From positions 1-46,678 of the IMG/VR virus record IMGVR_UViG_3300042540_001044: DNA of 46,678 nucleotides, one strand, 5' to 3'. Shown in pieces: positions 14,692 to 20,732 of this stretch. The notes beneath the pieces were generated by a model. It ran no database searches. It saw nothing but the letters and a program-made list of their open reading frames with translations, and was not told the origin of the DNA. Every line of letters starts with the position of its first letter. The stretch's first letter is position 1. Source of the stretch: a virus. The position numbers and the translations under genes were made by a program.

Positions 14692-14735
14692 GGGCACGTC
14701 GCAGCCTCTCCTCCCCACCTCCCTGCGGCGTGCCC
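14692..14735 (+). ncRNA. Hairpin with C-rich, anti-Shine-Dalgarno-like loop
   Basis: GGGCACGTCGCAG (14692-14704) pairs with CTGCGGCGTGCCC (14723-14735) through 13 pairs including one U-G. The 18-base loop is pyrimidine-rich with repeated CTCC/CCTCC units, the complement of GGAGG. ATCTTCTCCTT follows, so it could be a terminator for the 14302 promoter, or an sRNA-like element that pairs with ribosome sites. Confidence 0.5.
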
Positions 14736-14759
14736 ATCTTCTCCTTCGGAATGAGTCCC

Positions 14760-14974
14760 GAGGGCGACTAAAAAGCTGAAGCTTATCAAGAAGCTCAGCC
14801 CATCGCGTTACACAGTGCAGGTTCGAATCCTGCCCTCCCAACACTGATTCTCCGACCAAGCTCCTTAGGGCAGTCGGGTGTTCAGCAAACCAACCGACAT
14901 TCGGGGGGTCAGTGTTGGGAGGTAGCCGATGAAAGCGTGTCGATCCAACTCAGCACTGCTCACCGACAAGATCG
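14760..14974 (+). ncRNA. Structured RNA with tRNA T-arm and permuted acceptor-like stem
   Basis: Base pairing is seen at several places. A bulged 9-bp hairpin with a 6-base loop spans about 14774-14799. GCAGG TTCGAAT CCTGC at 14817-14833 is an ideal tRNA T-arm. The next 14 bases (14834-14847) are exactly complementary to 14909-14922, and TA follows, as after a tRNA 5' acceptor strand. Between them lie CCGAC/GTCGG and CCGA/TCGG stems. A 6-bp GAGGGC/GCCCTC pairing is an alternative. This order (T-arm, 3' acceptor, spacer, 5' acceptor) is that of permuted tRNA or tmRNA genes, but no anticodon or tag reading frame is found. Confidence 0.45.
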
Positions 14975-14991
14975 TAACGTCAGCAAATGGC

Positions 14992-15065
14992 CTCCCGGGT
15001 TGTTATTCCTTCCTGTCCTGGGAGCTGATGTCTGCGCCAAAGATGTTTGATGGTGTCGTCTTTGG
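14992..15065 (+). ncRNA. Two further hairpins before the tRNA-like element
   Basis: CTCCCGGG (14992-14999) pairs with CCTGGGAG (15017-15024) with one wobble. CCAAAGA (15037-15043) pairs with TCTTTGG (15059-15065). The stretch 14651-15078 has no convincing protein gene. An open frame runs through part of it, but this frame also crosses the tRNA-like element, which argues against coding. Confidence 0.4.
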
Positions 15066-15078
15066 CCCGGCGAAGGCC

Positions 15079-15150
15079 AGCGGTGTAGCTCAAATGGAAG
15101 AGCGCCTCCTAATCTTGGGGGAGACTGGGGTTCGATTCCCTGCGCCGCAC
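15079..15150 (+). tRNA. tRNA-like element with non-functional anticodon loop
   Basis: A 72-nt cloverleaf: acceptor GCGGTG/CGCCGC with an A-A mismatch at the first pair, TA at positions 8-9, D-arm GCTC/GAGC with GG in the loop, anticodon stem CCTCC/GGGGG, 4-nt variable loop, T-arm TGGGG TTCGATT CCCTG. The anticodon loop is TAATCTT, with A instead of the invariant U33 and a pyrimidine at 37, so decoding is doubtful. No CCA is encoded. Two bases after the discriminator an ATG begins. It could be a decayed tRNA or a processing signal. Confidence 0.6.
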
Positions 15151-15152
15151 AA

Positions 15153-15278
15153 ATGTACACCTACAAGTTCTCGTTCCACTGGACTGGTCGACCTTCGTTC
15201 ATCAGTCGCCGGTTCAACCCTCTCGGCCACGTGTCGGGGCCTGTCTGCTACGCCCCCAAGAACTGGTGGGTCATGTAA
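15153..15278 (+). CDS. Hypothetical 41-aa basic aromatic protein next to tRNA-like element
   Basis: ATG 15153 lies two bases after the tRNA-like discriminator and has no Shine-Dalgarno. The product begins MYTYKFSFHWTGRPSF and ends CYAPKNWWVM. It is basic and aromatic with no known family. Its stop is one base from the start of the ParB-like gene. Confidence 0.5.
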   Translation: MYTYKFSFHWTGRPSFISRRFNPLGHVSGPVCYAPKNWWVM

Positions 15279-15279
15279 A

Positions 15280-15666
15280 ATGGGATGCGAGTTCCTGTAC
15301 GACGAGAGCCACGGTAGAGTCCCGCCGCTGGAACGTCTCCTCGTCTACCAAATCCCCGTTTGGATAGCTAGATGGCTTGCCAACCCCGCCCGCCTTGATG
15401 AGGTAGGGCACGAAGGGGAGTATCTTGCTGTCCTGGCAGACGACATCGCTGCCCGAGGGATCGTAGAGCCACTGGAACTGATCGCTGACCCCACCCACAT
15501 TCGCCTTCAGGAGGGCCACCATCGCGTTCTCGCGGCCGAAAGCCTTGAGCTGGCCCATGTACCCGTCAGGGTGGCTGCGCAGCGTACACGGGCAATGAAG
15601 GGCCATAGAAGGCAACTCCCTCCCGGTGGCGCCCACCTTTGGCTACGATTGATGGAGCAGCTATGA
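15280..15666 (+). CDS. ParB/Srx-like domain protein, 128 aa
   Basis: ATG 15280 is chosen because upstream sequence is tRNA-like and because the ParB-like part starts here. Residues 20-60 have an IPV..ARWLANP segment and a helix leading to ADDIAARGIVEPLELI. Then LQEGHHRVLAAESLELAHVP gives the G-H-R motif of ParB/Srx-fold nucleotide-binding domains. ParB-like phage proteins may bind CTP or act as nucleases. There is no HTH domain, so plasmid-type partition is unlikely. The stop overlaps the next ATG. Confidence 0.75.
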   Translation: MGCEFLYDESHGRVPPLERLLVYQIPVWIARWLANPARLDEVGHEGEYLAVLADDIAARGIVEPLELIADPTHIRLQEGHHRVLAAESLELAHVPVRVAAQRTRAMKGHRRQLPPGGAHLWLRLMEQL

Positions 15667-15833
15667 TCGAACTGTACCCGCAAGTCGGGATCTTCGTCTG
15701 GAAAGAGAACGACGATCAAGTTCTTGAACCCAGAGAAACAACCAGCGAAGCGATCTTCGCTGACCGAAGAACTGGACCAGAGTGTGTCAGCGGTGGCTAC
15801 TGGATGCTCAACTACCGTGTGATAGTGCTATGA
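15663..15833 (+). CDS. Hypothetical 56-aa protein
   Basis: ATG 15663 in an ATGA overlap with the ParB-like gene. Has IELYPQVGIFVWKENDDQVL and ends GGYWMLNYRVIVL, probably a small beta-rich domain. It is followed by another ATGA overlap. Not recognised. Confidence 0.6.
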   Translation: MIELYPQVGIFVWKENDDQVLEPRETTSEAIFADRRTGPECVSGGYWMLNYRVIVL

Positions 15834-16126
15834 ACACCGACCTAGATCTGATTCTCGCACCATTTGGGCTGCACCCATCCCAAATGACCGAAGCGTTGGT
15901 GCGTTCTGGCGGTTATGACTTGCTCAACTATCAGATCACGTTCCGGCGACCACCCGTGGTGTCACAGGGCTTTGCCCAAGACCTTCCCCCATGGATACTC
16001 GGGGTTGAATGGACGTACCACTACAGCATAGATGGCCTCGAAACCCTTGACTTGAGCTTCTCCTACGCATACAAGCTGCACGAGAAACTCTACTTCCCAT
16101 CAGGAAGAAACTGGTTCAAGGCATGA
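15830..16126 (+). CDS. Hypothetical 98-aa protein
   Basis: ATG 15830 overlaps the previous stop. Contains LILAPFGLHPSQMTEAL and an aromatic beta-like half (WILGVEWTYHYSIDG, LSFSYAYKLHEKLYF). No motif for an enzyme. Stop overlaps the next start. Confidence 0.62.
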   Translation: MNTDLDLILAPFGLHPSQMTEALVRSGGYDLLNYQITFRRPPVVSQGFAQDLPPWILGVEWTYHYSIDGLETLDLSFSYAYKLHEKLYFPSGRNWFKA

Positions 16127-16317
16127 GCAACCACATCATGATCGTCAGCCGCACCGAACGAATCTGGTTCAGGAATTACGACGGCACAAGCCCTCTCGTC
16201 ATCCACAGACCGCTAGTGGCAGAGGAGTTCATGTCACCCGCGTTGCGTTGTCCAGAAAAAAGCCGTTTCGTCATGAGGTTACCCATCAACTGGCTAGCAG
16301 TAGCTCAGGCTGCGTAA
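16123..16317 (+). CDS. Hypothetical 64-aa protein, last rightward gene
   Basis: Begins in an ATGA overlap. SNHIMIVSRTERIWFRNY and IHRPLVAEEFM suggest a small alpha/beta protein. Its last 13 bases overlap the end of the leftward gene at 16305, making a tail-to-tail junction with no visible bidirectional terminator. Confidence 0.55.
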   Translation: MSNHIMIVSRTERIWFRNYDGTSPLVIHRPLVAEEFMSPALRCPEKSRFVMRLPINWLAVAQAA

Positions 16318-17177
16318 ACGAAATCGCTGAGCTTCACCTGGAACTTGGCGATATTAGTGGTCTGCCACTGCGACCCAGGCTGCACAGCGAACCCGTTGCT
16401 GCCACCACGGTCAATCACTACCGCGCCATAGGTAGCGAGAGCCTTCGCGATGACTTCGCATTCCCCTCCGAGCGCCACCATCTGCTGATAGGACTGGGAG
16501 GTGACAGGCAGGGTGACCAGAGAACCAGCCTTGATGCCGATCCCCTCCAGGTCACCGTCAGCGCCGTCATAGTTGGTGACGGTAATGCTCATGCGATGAG
16601 GGTTTTCCTTAGACCAAGGGGTCCACACATAAACGTGAGCCACATTATCTGTGGCCGTAGTCTCTCGACCGCTCACCAGAACACCATCTTCGAACCTGCC
16701 CCAACCCAAAGCGTTGTTCGTCAAATTGCTGTTGGGGTCAACGGTTTCGTCAAGCTGAATCGTCTCGTGGAAAACCTTCTTCGTAGCGTCAGGGAACCGG
16801 ACGATACAATGCCGGTCGTACATGGGGACCGGATGCCCAGTCTTCCAGTACCAACCAGACTTTGGTGCAGGTAGCTTCGCAAAGTTCTTCTGACCATACT
16901 TCAGATAGCCCCACGAAATGGAACGCATCGTCGTGGTGCCCCACTGCATGGGGCGGCCAGTCATCACGCCGTCATCCTGAGGCTTGCCACGATGAGCGTC
17001 AACCAGCTGATCCTTCTGGAAATCAGGAAGCGTGATAGAAGCCCCCGGCTGAACCTTGTCCAAGATACGTGGGGGATCCACGTTCTCAGCTGGCGGCACC
17101 GTCCAATACTGATAGTTGGTCATCCTGTCGGCAGTCTTCGTGCCAAACAAACTCTTCAAAAACTTGTACCAAGCCAT
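16305..17177 (-). CDS. Probable tail or surface-associated protein, 290 aa
   Basis: ATG 17177 is taken as start (GGTGG six bases upstream); TTG 17189 would add four residues. The protein is soluble, with beta-rich segments (NVAHVYVWTPWSKENPHRMS, TVTNYDGADGDLEG) and a C-terminal piece ALATYGAVVIDRGGSNGF that resembles parts of actinophage minor tail or carbohydrate-active proteins. It follows a glycoside hydrolase gene by overlap, so it may act on or bind surface glycans. No catalytic residues can be assigned. Confidence 0.6.
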   Translation of the reverse strand: MAWYKFLKSLFGTKTADRMTNYQYWTVPPAENVDPPRILDKVQPGASITLPDFQKDQLVDAHRGKPQDDGVMTGRPMQWGTTTMRSISWGYLKYGQKNFAKLPAPKSGWYWKTGHPVPMYDRHCIVRFPDATKKVFHETIQLDETVDPNSNLTNNALGWGRFEDGVLVSGRETTATDNVAHVYVWTPWSKENPHRMSITVTNYDGADGDLEGIGIKAGSLVTLPVTSQSYQQMVALGGECEVIAKALATYGAVVIDRGGSNGFAVQPGSQWQTTNIAKFQVKLSDFVYAA

Positions 17178-17178
17178 A

Positions 17179-18219
17179 TCAGCCACCAATTCTGATTGAA
17201 GTCGGGGCCTTCATGAGCTCATGGAACTTCGTGAGAACAGCCCCCGACAAAGGCACCCCACCGTTCAAACTCGTATCGAAATAGCAGGCACCGATCACGC
17301 TCTCGCTGCGCAGATGGTCATACCATGCCTGCATCTCAGCAGCCCCAGTGCTCGTGTGATCCTTGTTGCCCCACTCGCCGAGCGCGATCTTCAGATTCTT
17401 CGACTTGTAGAACGCCAAAGTGTTCTTCCACATCGGGGTCATCAACTCGGTCGAGGACGCCTCCACATAGTGGTCGATCCCAGCGAAATCCCAGGTGTTC
17501 GGCACCCACCAGTCAGCCGGGTTGCGACCCGAACGACTATCCCACGTCCACGCCATCAGACATGATGCGAACGCCACATTCGCATTCGCGCCAGTGCCAT
17601 TGAGCAGCGTCCTAACCCGAACCTGCATGGCACGCCAATCACCTTCAGTGTCCTGACCCTCATCAGGGAACGCTGTACCATTGCCGCCCTCAGGCTCATG
17701 ATGAGCCGTAAACCACACGGTCTTCCCAGTCGCCTTCAAGTTGTTAAACAACGCGGTCAGCTGCGTGTCCAGACTGCCAGCTGCAGTGTTCTTCCAACTA
17801 TCAGACAACTTGATCGACACCCACGGGACGCGCCCAGCAGCATGATCAGCCTTCACCGTGGACAGCAACGAAGACGCCTGACCGAGCTGCCAGAACGTGC
17901 GACGCACACCAACCGGAACTCCAGCCGCCGTCTCATGCGGAGTCGGCACACCATTCGAGTTGTAGGAGCAGCCCCAACGGATCTTCCCAGGCTGTGTATC
18001 GCCCGGGAACTTCGGAGTCCAAGTGCCCGTCGGCGGAGTCACCACAGGCGGTGGGGTCACAGGCTTATTAGCAAGCTCCGTGATGCGAACACCGAGCTGC
18101 TCAACGGCAATTGTCAGCTCAGAAAGCTTCTTTGAGTGGCCAGCCAGGCCATCTGCCAGATCAGAGTCAGCCTGCTTCAAGTCAGCGATAATCGGTTCAA
18201 GATCAGGATCAATTCCCAT
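17179..18219 (-). CDS. Glycoside hydrolase, GH26-like TIM barrel, probable tail-associated
   Basis: 346 aa, with ATG 18219 chosen for AGAGGAAA upstream. Residues 1-55 form a coiled coil (LKQADSDLADGLAGHSKKL), then a Pro-rich linker (TPPPVVTPPTGTW). The rest looks like a TIM-barrel hydrolase: WVSIKLSDSW, then VWFTAHHEPEGG with a likely acid/base Glu, FAGIDHYV, and KIALGEWGN with a likely nucleophile Glu. This two-Glu layout matches clan GH-A, nearest to mannanase-like GH26 enzymes. A coiled-coil stalk fits a fibre that degrades cell-envelope glycan. Confidence 0.75.
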   Translation of the reverse strand: MGIDPDLEPIIADLKQADSDLADGLAGHSKKLSELTIAVEQLGVRITELANKPVTPPPVVTPPTGTWTPKFPGDTQPGKIRWGCSYNSNGVPTPHETAAGVPVGVRRTFWQLGQASSLLSTVKADHAAGRVPWVSIKLSDSWKNTAAGSLDTQLTALFNNLKATGKTVWFTAHHEPEGGNGTAFPDEGQDTEGDWRAMQVRVRTLLNGTGANANVAFASCLMAWTWDSRSGRNPADWWVPNTWDFAGIDHYVEASSTELMTPMWKNTLAFYKSKNLKIALGEWGNKDHTSTGAAEMQAWYDHLRSESVIGACYFDTSLNGGVPLSGAVLTKFHELMKAPTSIRIGG

Positions 18220-18238
18220 GGTTTCCTCTTTCGTTCCC

Positions 18239-18457
18239 TTAGGGTATCGGCCTCGGGCCACCAACTAATGAATGCACACAGTCTACCGCCTCAGCAGCCG
18301 CGCTGTTCCTATTCAAAGCACGCCGACGCTTCACCATCGTCATGTCCGGGAGACTGACAACACACCACTCCCAGTAAAGCCACCGCTTCGAGACCACAGC
18401 CACCAGCCTGTGGCCAGTGCCTGTATTCGCAGCCAAGACAACAAACGGAGTCGTCAT
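18239..18457 (-). CDS. Hypothetical basic 72-aa protein
   Basis: ATG 18457 overlaps the upstream stop (ATGA). The sequence has TPFVVLAANTGTGHRLVAVV, then KRWLYWEWCVVSLPDM and a basic run KRRRALNRN. It might fold as a small beta domain. No family recognised. Lies between the Cys-rich gene and the hydrolase. Confidence 0.55.
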   Translation of the reverse strand: MTTPFVVLAANTGTGHRLVAVVSKRWLYWEWCVVSLPDMTMVKRRRALNRNSAAAEAVDCVHSLVGGPRPIP

Positions 18458-18693
18458 CGTTCCACCCAGAACGTGACATGAAAATTCCTTGGGATGAGAC
18501 CGTGCTTCCACAGTCCACCCCAAGGATTCTTCATCGTCGGATAGTCTTTCCAGACTTGGCACGACCAAGAATGGGTGTTCTTGTGCTTGAAAGGAACGAT
18601 CTCTATGTTCCTGACAAGGTACTCCGGTATCCCACAATCACACGACTTGCACGCCCCGTCGCACTCAGGCTCAGGGGCGCACTCGTCGTCCAC
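18454..18693 (-). CDS. Cys-rich hypothetical protein, 79 aa
   Basis: GTG 18693. The N-terminus has a tight Cys cluster (CAPEPECDGACKSCDCG), which suggests metal binding or disulphides. The rest is aromatic with WSCQVWKDYP and NPWGGLWKHG. It lies between the holin and surface-protein genes. No known family. Confidence 0.6.
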   Translation of the reverse strand: MDDECAPEPECDGACKSCDCGIPEYLVRNIEIVPFKHKNTHSWSCQVWKDYPTMKNPWGGLWKHGLIPRNFHVTFWVER

Positions 18694-18698
18694 CGTGA

Positions 18699-18992
18699 TC
18701 AGCCCTCTGGATCGTAACTGGCGTCAGGTCCAACGTACCGAGGTGCATGCGCGTAACCGAGCAGCCAGCCCCACTTGGGAGAGACATGCTCTTCCAGGAG
18801 TCGGACACCTGCGTAGTACAGCGTGACGACCACCGCGGTAACCACCTCGGTAGCCAGATCCTCAGAGATATCGAGGTTAGCCTTCGCCAAGGCCGCCAAG
18901 ACAGCTCCGACAATCAGCGGCACAACGGTACGGACGACAGAAGCGCCGATACCTGCGGTCAACACGTTAGATTCATTGTCAAATTCACTCAT
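18699..18992 (-). CDS. Holin
   Basis: 97 aa; start ATG 18992 follows CAGGAGA. It has two hydrophobic helices, TVVPLIVGAVLAALA and ATEVVTAVVVTLYYAGVRLL, separated by an acidic loop (NLDISEDL), and a C-terminus with HAPRYVGPDASYDPEG. Size, two helices and location next to the endolysin fit a holin that opens the membrane for lysis. Confidence 0.8.
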   Translation of the reverse strand: MSEFDNESNVLTAGIGASVVRTVVPLIVGAVLAALAKANLDISEDLATEVVTAVVVTLYYAGVRLLEEHVSPKWGWLLGYAHAPRYVGPDASYDPEG

Positions 18993-19179
18993 TGTTTTCT
19001 CCTGTGAGCACTTGGATAATCCCATCTGGGTACGCTTGCTTAGCCTTGCGAATAGTCCAACGCTTCGAGCGGTAACCCTGCTCTGAAGCGCCCACTACAC
19101 GGTGATTGCCAGCGATGGAACGCCAACGCCAACGACCAGATCCGTCCTTGTAAATAACCAGTCGATGTGGATCCATCAT
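18985..19179 (-). CDS. DUF1508/YegP-like small protein, 64 aa
   Basis: Tandem ATG codons at 19179 and 19176. The sequence IYKDGSGRWRWRSIAGN and EQGYRSKRWTIRKAKQAYP has the W-R-W and GY.SK layout of the DUF1508 (UPF0339) fold. This domain is common in bacteria and some phages; its function is not well defined. It sits directly between endolysin and holin. Confidence 0.68.
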   Translation of the reverse strand: MMDPHRLVIYKDGSGRWRWRSIAGNHRVVGASEQGYRSKRWTIRKAKQAYPDGIIQVLTGENNE

Positions 19180-19956
19180 TTACCCCTTGCCGTCCCGGAT
19201 CTTTCCGAGAGCAGTCGCAAGCATCCAGCGCGTCCCGTCATGTGCAGCACCAGGGAAATCCTTGATGGTGCCGGGCGCAAGCTTGTTCACATCCTGCTGG
19301 AAAGCGAGAACATGCAGCGTCGTCAGGCCGCCGTAATCGCCATCGACCTTGAGGCCAGCGTTACGCACGATATTCAGGGCGTTCTGGAGGACTCCGACCT
19401 GCATGCTCTTCGGCGAGCTGCCGTCAAGATTAGGAAGCTTGATCAGATCGTTGTAAACCAAGCCAGCATTCCAGCGGCGGATAGCCTGCCAATCAGGAGC
19501 GGGTGCCGGGGCTGGAGCAGGAGCGCCGCCACCACCAACGATCTGGCGGACACGGTTACGCGTCAACCCTCGTGCAGCATTCCACGTCAGCTCGATGTGC
19601 AAATGATCTGTATGAGGGACAGCACCCGTGTAGCGGGCGCCAGTTGGGTAGCGCGCAGAGTAGATCCTGCGGTTCCAGATGATCATCTGGATACCAAGGG
19701 CCCCAACGTGAGGCAGAAGCGTGTTCAGAAGGCGCGTTCCTGCAGGGTTAGCCACCCCGGAGAAACCAACGTCAACGGCACGACCTTCGCCATGCACCGA
19801 ACGGTTAGTCGATCCGCGCACTGAACGGCAATTGTAGATACCCAGGTTGCGCGCACCCTGACCGAAATCCTTAGTCGCCCACTCCATGAACGCGACAGAA
19901 CCAGGGGGAGTTGACCCAGTGCAGCGGCCAGCTGGCTGATACGACGGCCAGCCCAT
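19180..19956 (-). CDS. Endolysin: M15-like peptidase with peptidoglycan-binding domain
   Basis: 258 aa from ATG 19956 (GTG 19959 is an alternative). The N-terminal domain has SVHGEGRAVDVGF and, near residue 117, HTDHLHIEL: the His/Asp/His zinc site of VanY/D-Ala-D-Ala carboxypeptidase-like M15 enzymes. An Ala-Pro linker follows (GGGGAPAPAPAPAPDW). The last 100 residues resemble a peptidoglycan-binding domain (MQVGVLQNALNIVRNAGLKVDGDYG). It would cut peptide cross-links in the host wall and act with the holin. Confidence 0.85.
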   Translation of the reverse strand: MGWPSYQPAGRCTGSTPPGSVAFMEWATKDFGQGARNLGIYNCRSVRGSTNRSVHGEGRAVDVGFSGVANPAGTRLLNTLLPHVGALGIQMIIWNRRIYSARYPTGARYTGAVPHTDHLHIELTWNAARGLTRNRVRQIVGGGGAPAPAPAPAPDWQAIRRWNAGLVYNDLIKLPNLDGSSPKSMQVGVLQNALNIVRNAGLKVDGDYGGLTTLHVLAFQQDVNKLAPGTIKDFPGAAHDGTRWMLATALGKIRDGKG

Positions 19957-20156
19957 CACTGATCACCATCTTCATCGTCGTCCTTGTCCCAGCCCTCGGG
20001 CGGGGTCGGACAACCAGAATCAACATCCTTCTTCGGTGCGTACCGCTTCGAAGGGAACAGGGAGTTAAGCGCCTCACCAATTGCGCTGTCGCCAAGTGCC
20101 ATCTCAATCTCCATACTCTTAGGCATGTGAGAGATATCGGCACTTGGTTTAGCCAC
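19956..20156 (-). CDS. Hypothetical acidic 66-aa protein
   Basis: GTG 20156. It begins MAKPSADISHMPKSM and ends with an acidic tail (EGWDKDDDEDGD). The middle has LGDSAIGEALNSLFPSK. The stop overlaps the endolysin start (TGATG), so it may be part of the lysis operon. No transmembrane segment. Confidence 0.58.
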   Translation of the reverse strand: MAKPSADISHMPKSMEIEMALGDSAIGEALNSLFPSKRYAPKKDVDSGCPTPPEGWDKDDDEDGDQ

Positions 20157-20261
20157 TTACACCCAAATCGCGCACCTTGAAGCCCAGCCCAGCAACAGAC
20201 TAGCGACCCCAAAGCACGCCACCCGCCCAACACGGGCGGTGTGGACCACCCTGTTCGGCAC
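20157..20261 (-). CDS. Possible 34-aa hydrophobic peptide
   Basis: GTG 20261 reads to TAA immediately before the next GTG. The C-terminal half is hydrophobic (VACFGVASLLLGWASRC). It could be a lysis-related membrane peptide, but the frame also contains a GC-rich hairpin, so this may be non-coding. Confidence 0.3.
   Translation of the reverse strand: MPNRVVHTARVGRVACFGVASLLLGWASRCAIWV
20223..20239 (-). terminator. GC-rich hairpin after the 20271 gene
   Basis: CCGCCC and GGGCGG pair with a 5-base loop. It lies about 30 bases downstream of the stop at 20271 and upstream of the lysis genes. No U-run follows, so termination, if any, would be partial. Confidence 0.4.
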
Positions 20262-20270
20262 GGATGTTAA

Positions 20271-20732
20271 CTACTTGTCGGACAGCTGCCACGCGAGATA
20301 AATGCACTGCTGCCGCACATACTCCAGGTCCCGATAGGTGTCGGTTTCAAGACGAGAGGGCAGCACGTTGATCACAGTGGGAGTCAAGTCCCCATAGTGG
20401 GCGCAGTCGAACCCCAAGAACCAATGCTCGTGGCTACCCTCTTCGTGGCTAGAGTAGGTCAACCCGCCATGAATAGTAACATCCACATCGTCGTACTCCA
20501 GCTGCCAGTACTGGCTACTGGAGTCAACTCCAACATACCCGCAGAGAGCGCCAACAGGGTTACGCCTGATACGACACGGGTAGCCGGTGGCTTCGTCTCG
20601 CCACTCGAAGTAGTCAGGCTCATGATCCCACGGACCCTCAGGAACAAGGTCTTGCTTCCACCACGGGTTTCTGACTATTACGAAGGAGCCGAACTGTGGG
20701 ACGCCGATGTAATGCCAGTTGCGCTGAAGCAT
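20271..20732 (-). CDS. Hypothetical 153-aa protein with aromatic beta-rich fold
   Basis: ATG 20732 lies inside the dnaE 3' end (55-base overlap). Contains RNPWWKQDLVPEGPW, a central GYVGVDSSSQYWQLEYDD and SHEHWFLGFDCAHYGD. This style of Trp/His-rich sequence is common in actinophage proteins of unknown function. A possible metal site is formed by His and Cys residues near 100-112. Confidence 0.66.
   Translation of the reverse strand: MLQRNWHYIGVPQFGSFVIVRNPWWKQDLVPEGPWDHEPDYFEWRDEATGYPCRIRRNPVGALCGYVGVDSSSQYWQLEYDDVDVTIHGGLTYSSHEEGSHEHWFLGFDCAHYGDLTPTVINVLPSRLETDTYRDLEYVRQQCIYLAWQLSDK

Noticed and set aside
14810-14850. Phage attachment site (attP) copied from a host tRNA 3' end
   Set aside because: The sequence looks like a tRNA 3' end, but no integrase or excisionase is in the window and no host sequence is available for comparison. 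Kept only as an alternative.
14692-14974. tmRNA gene
   Set aside because: No tag reading frame with an Ala-rich end, no G-U pair in the acceptor-like stem, and no D-loop of the tmRNA type.
14929-15279. N-terminal extension of the ParB-like gene
   Set aside because: The frame stays open but crosses hairpins and the tRNA-like cloverleaf. The ParB-like domain begins at 15280, where an ATG is available.
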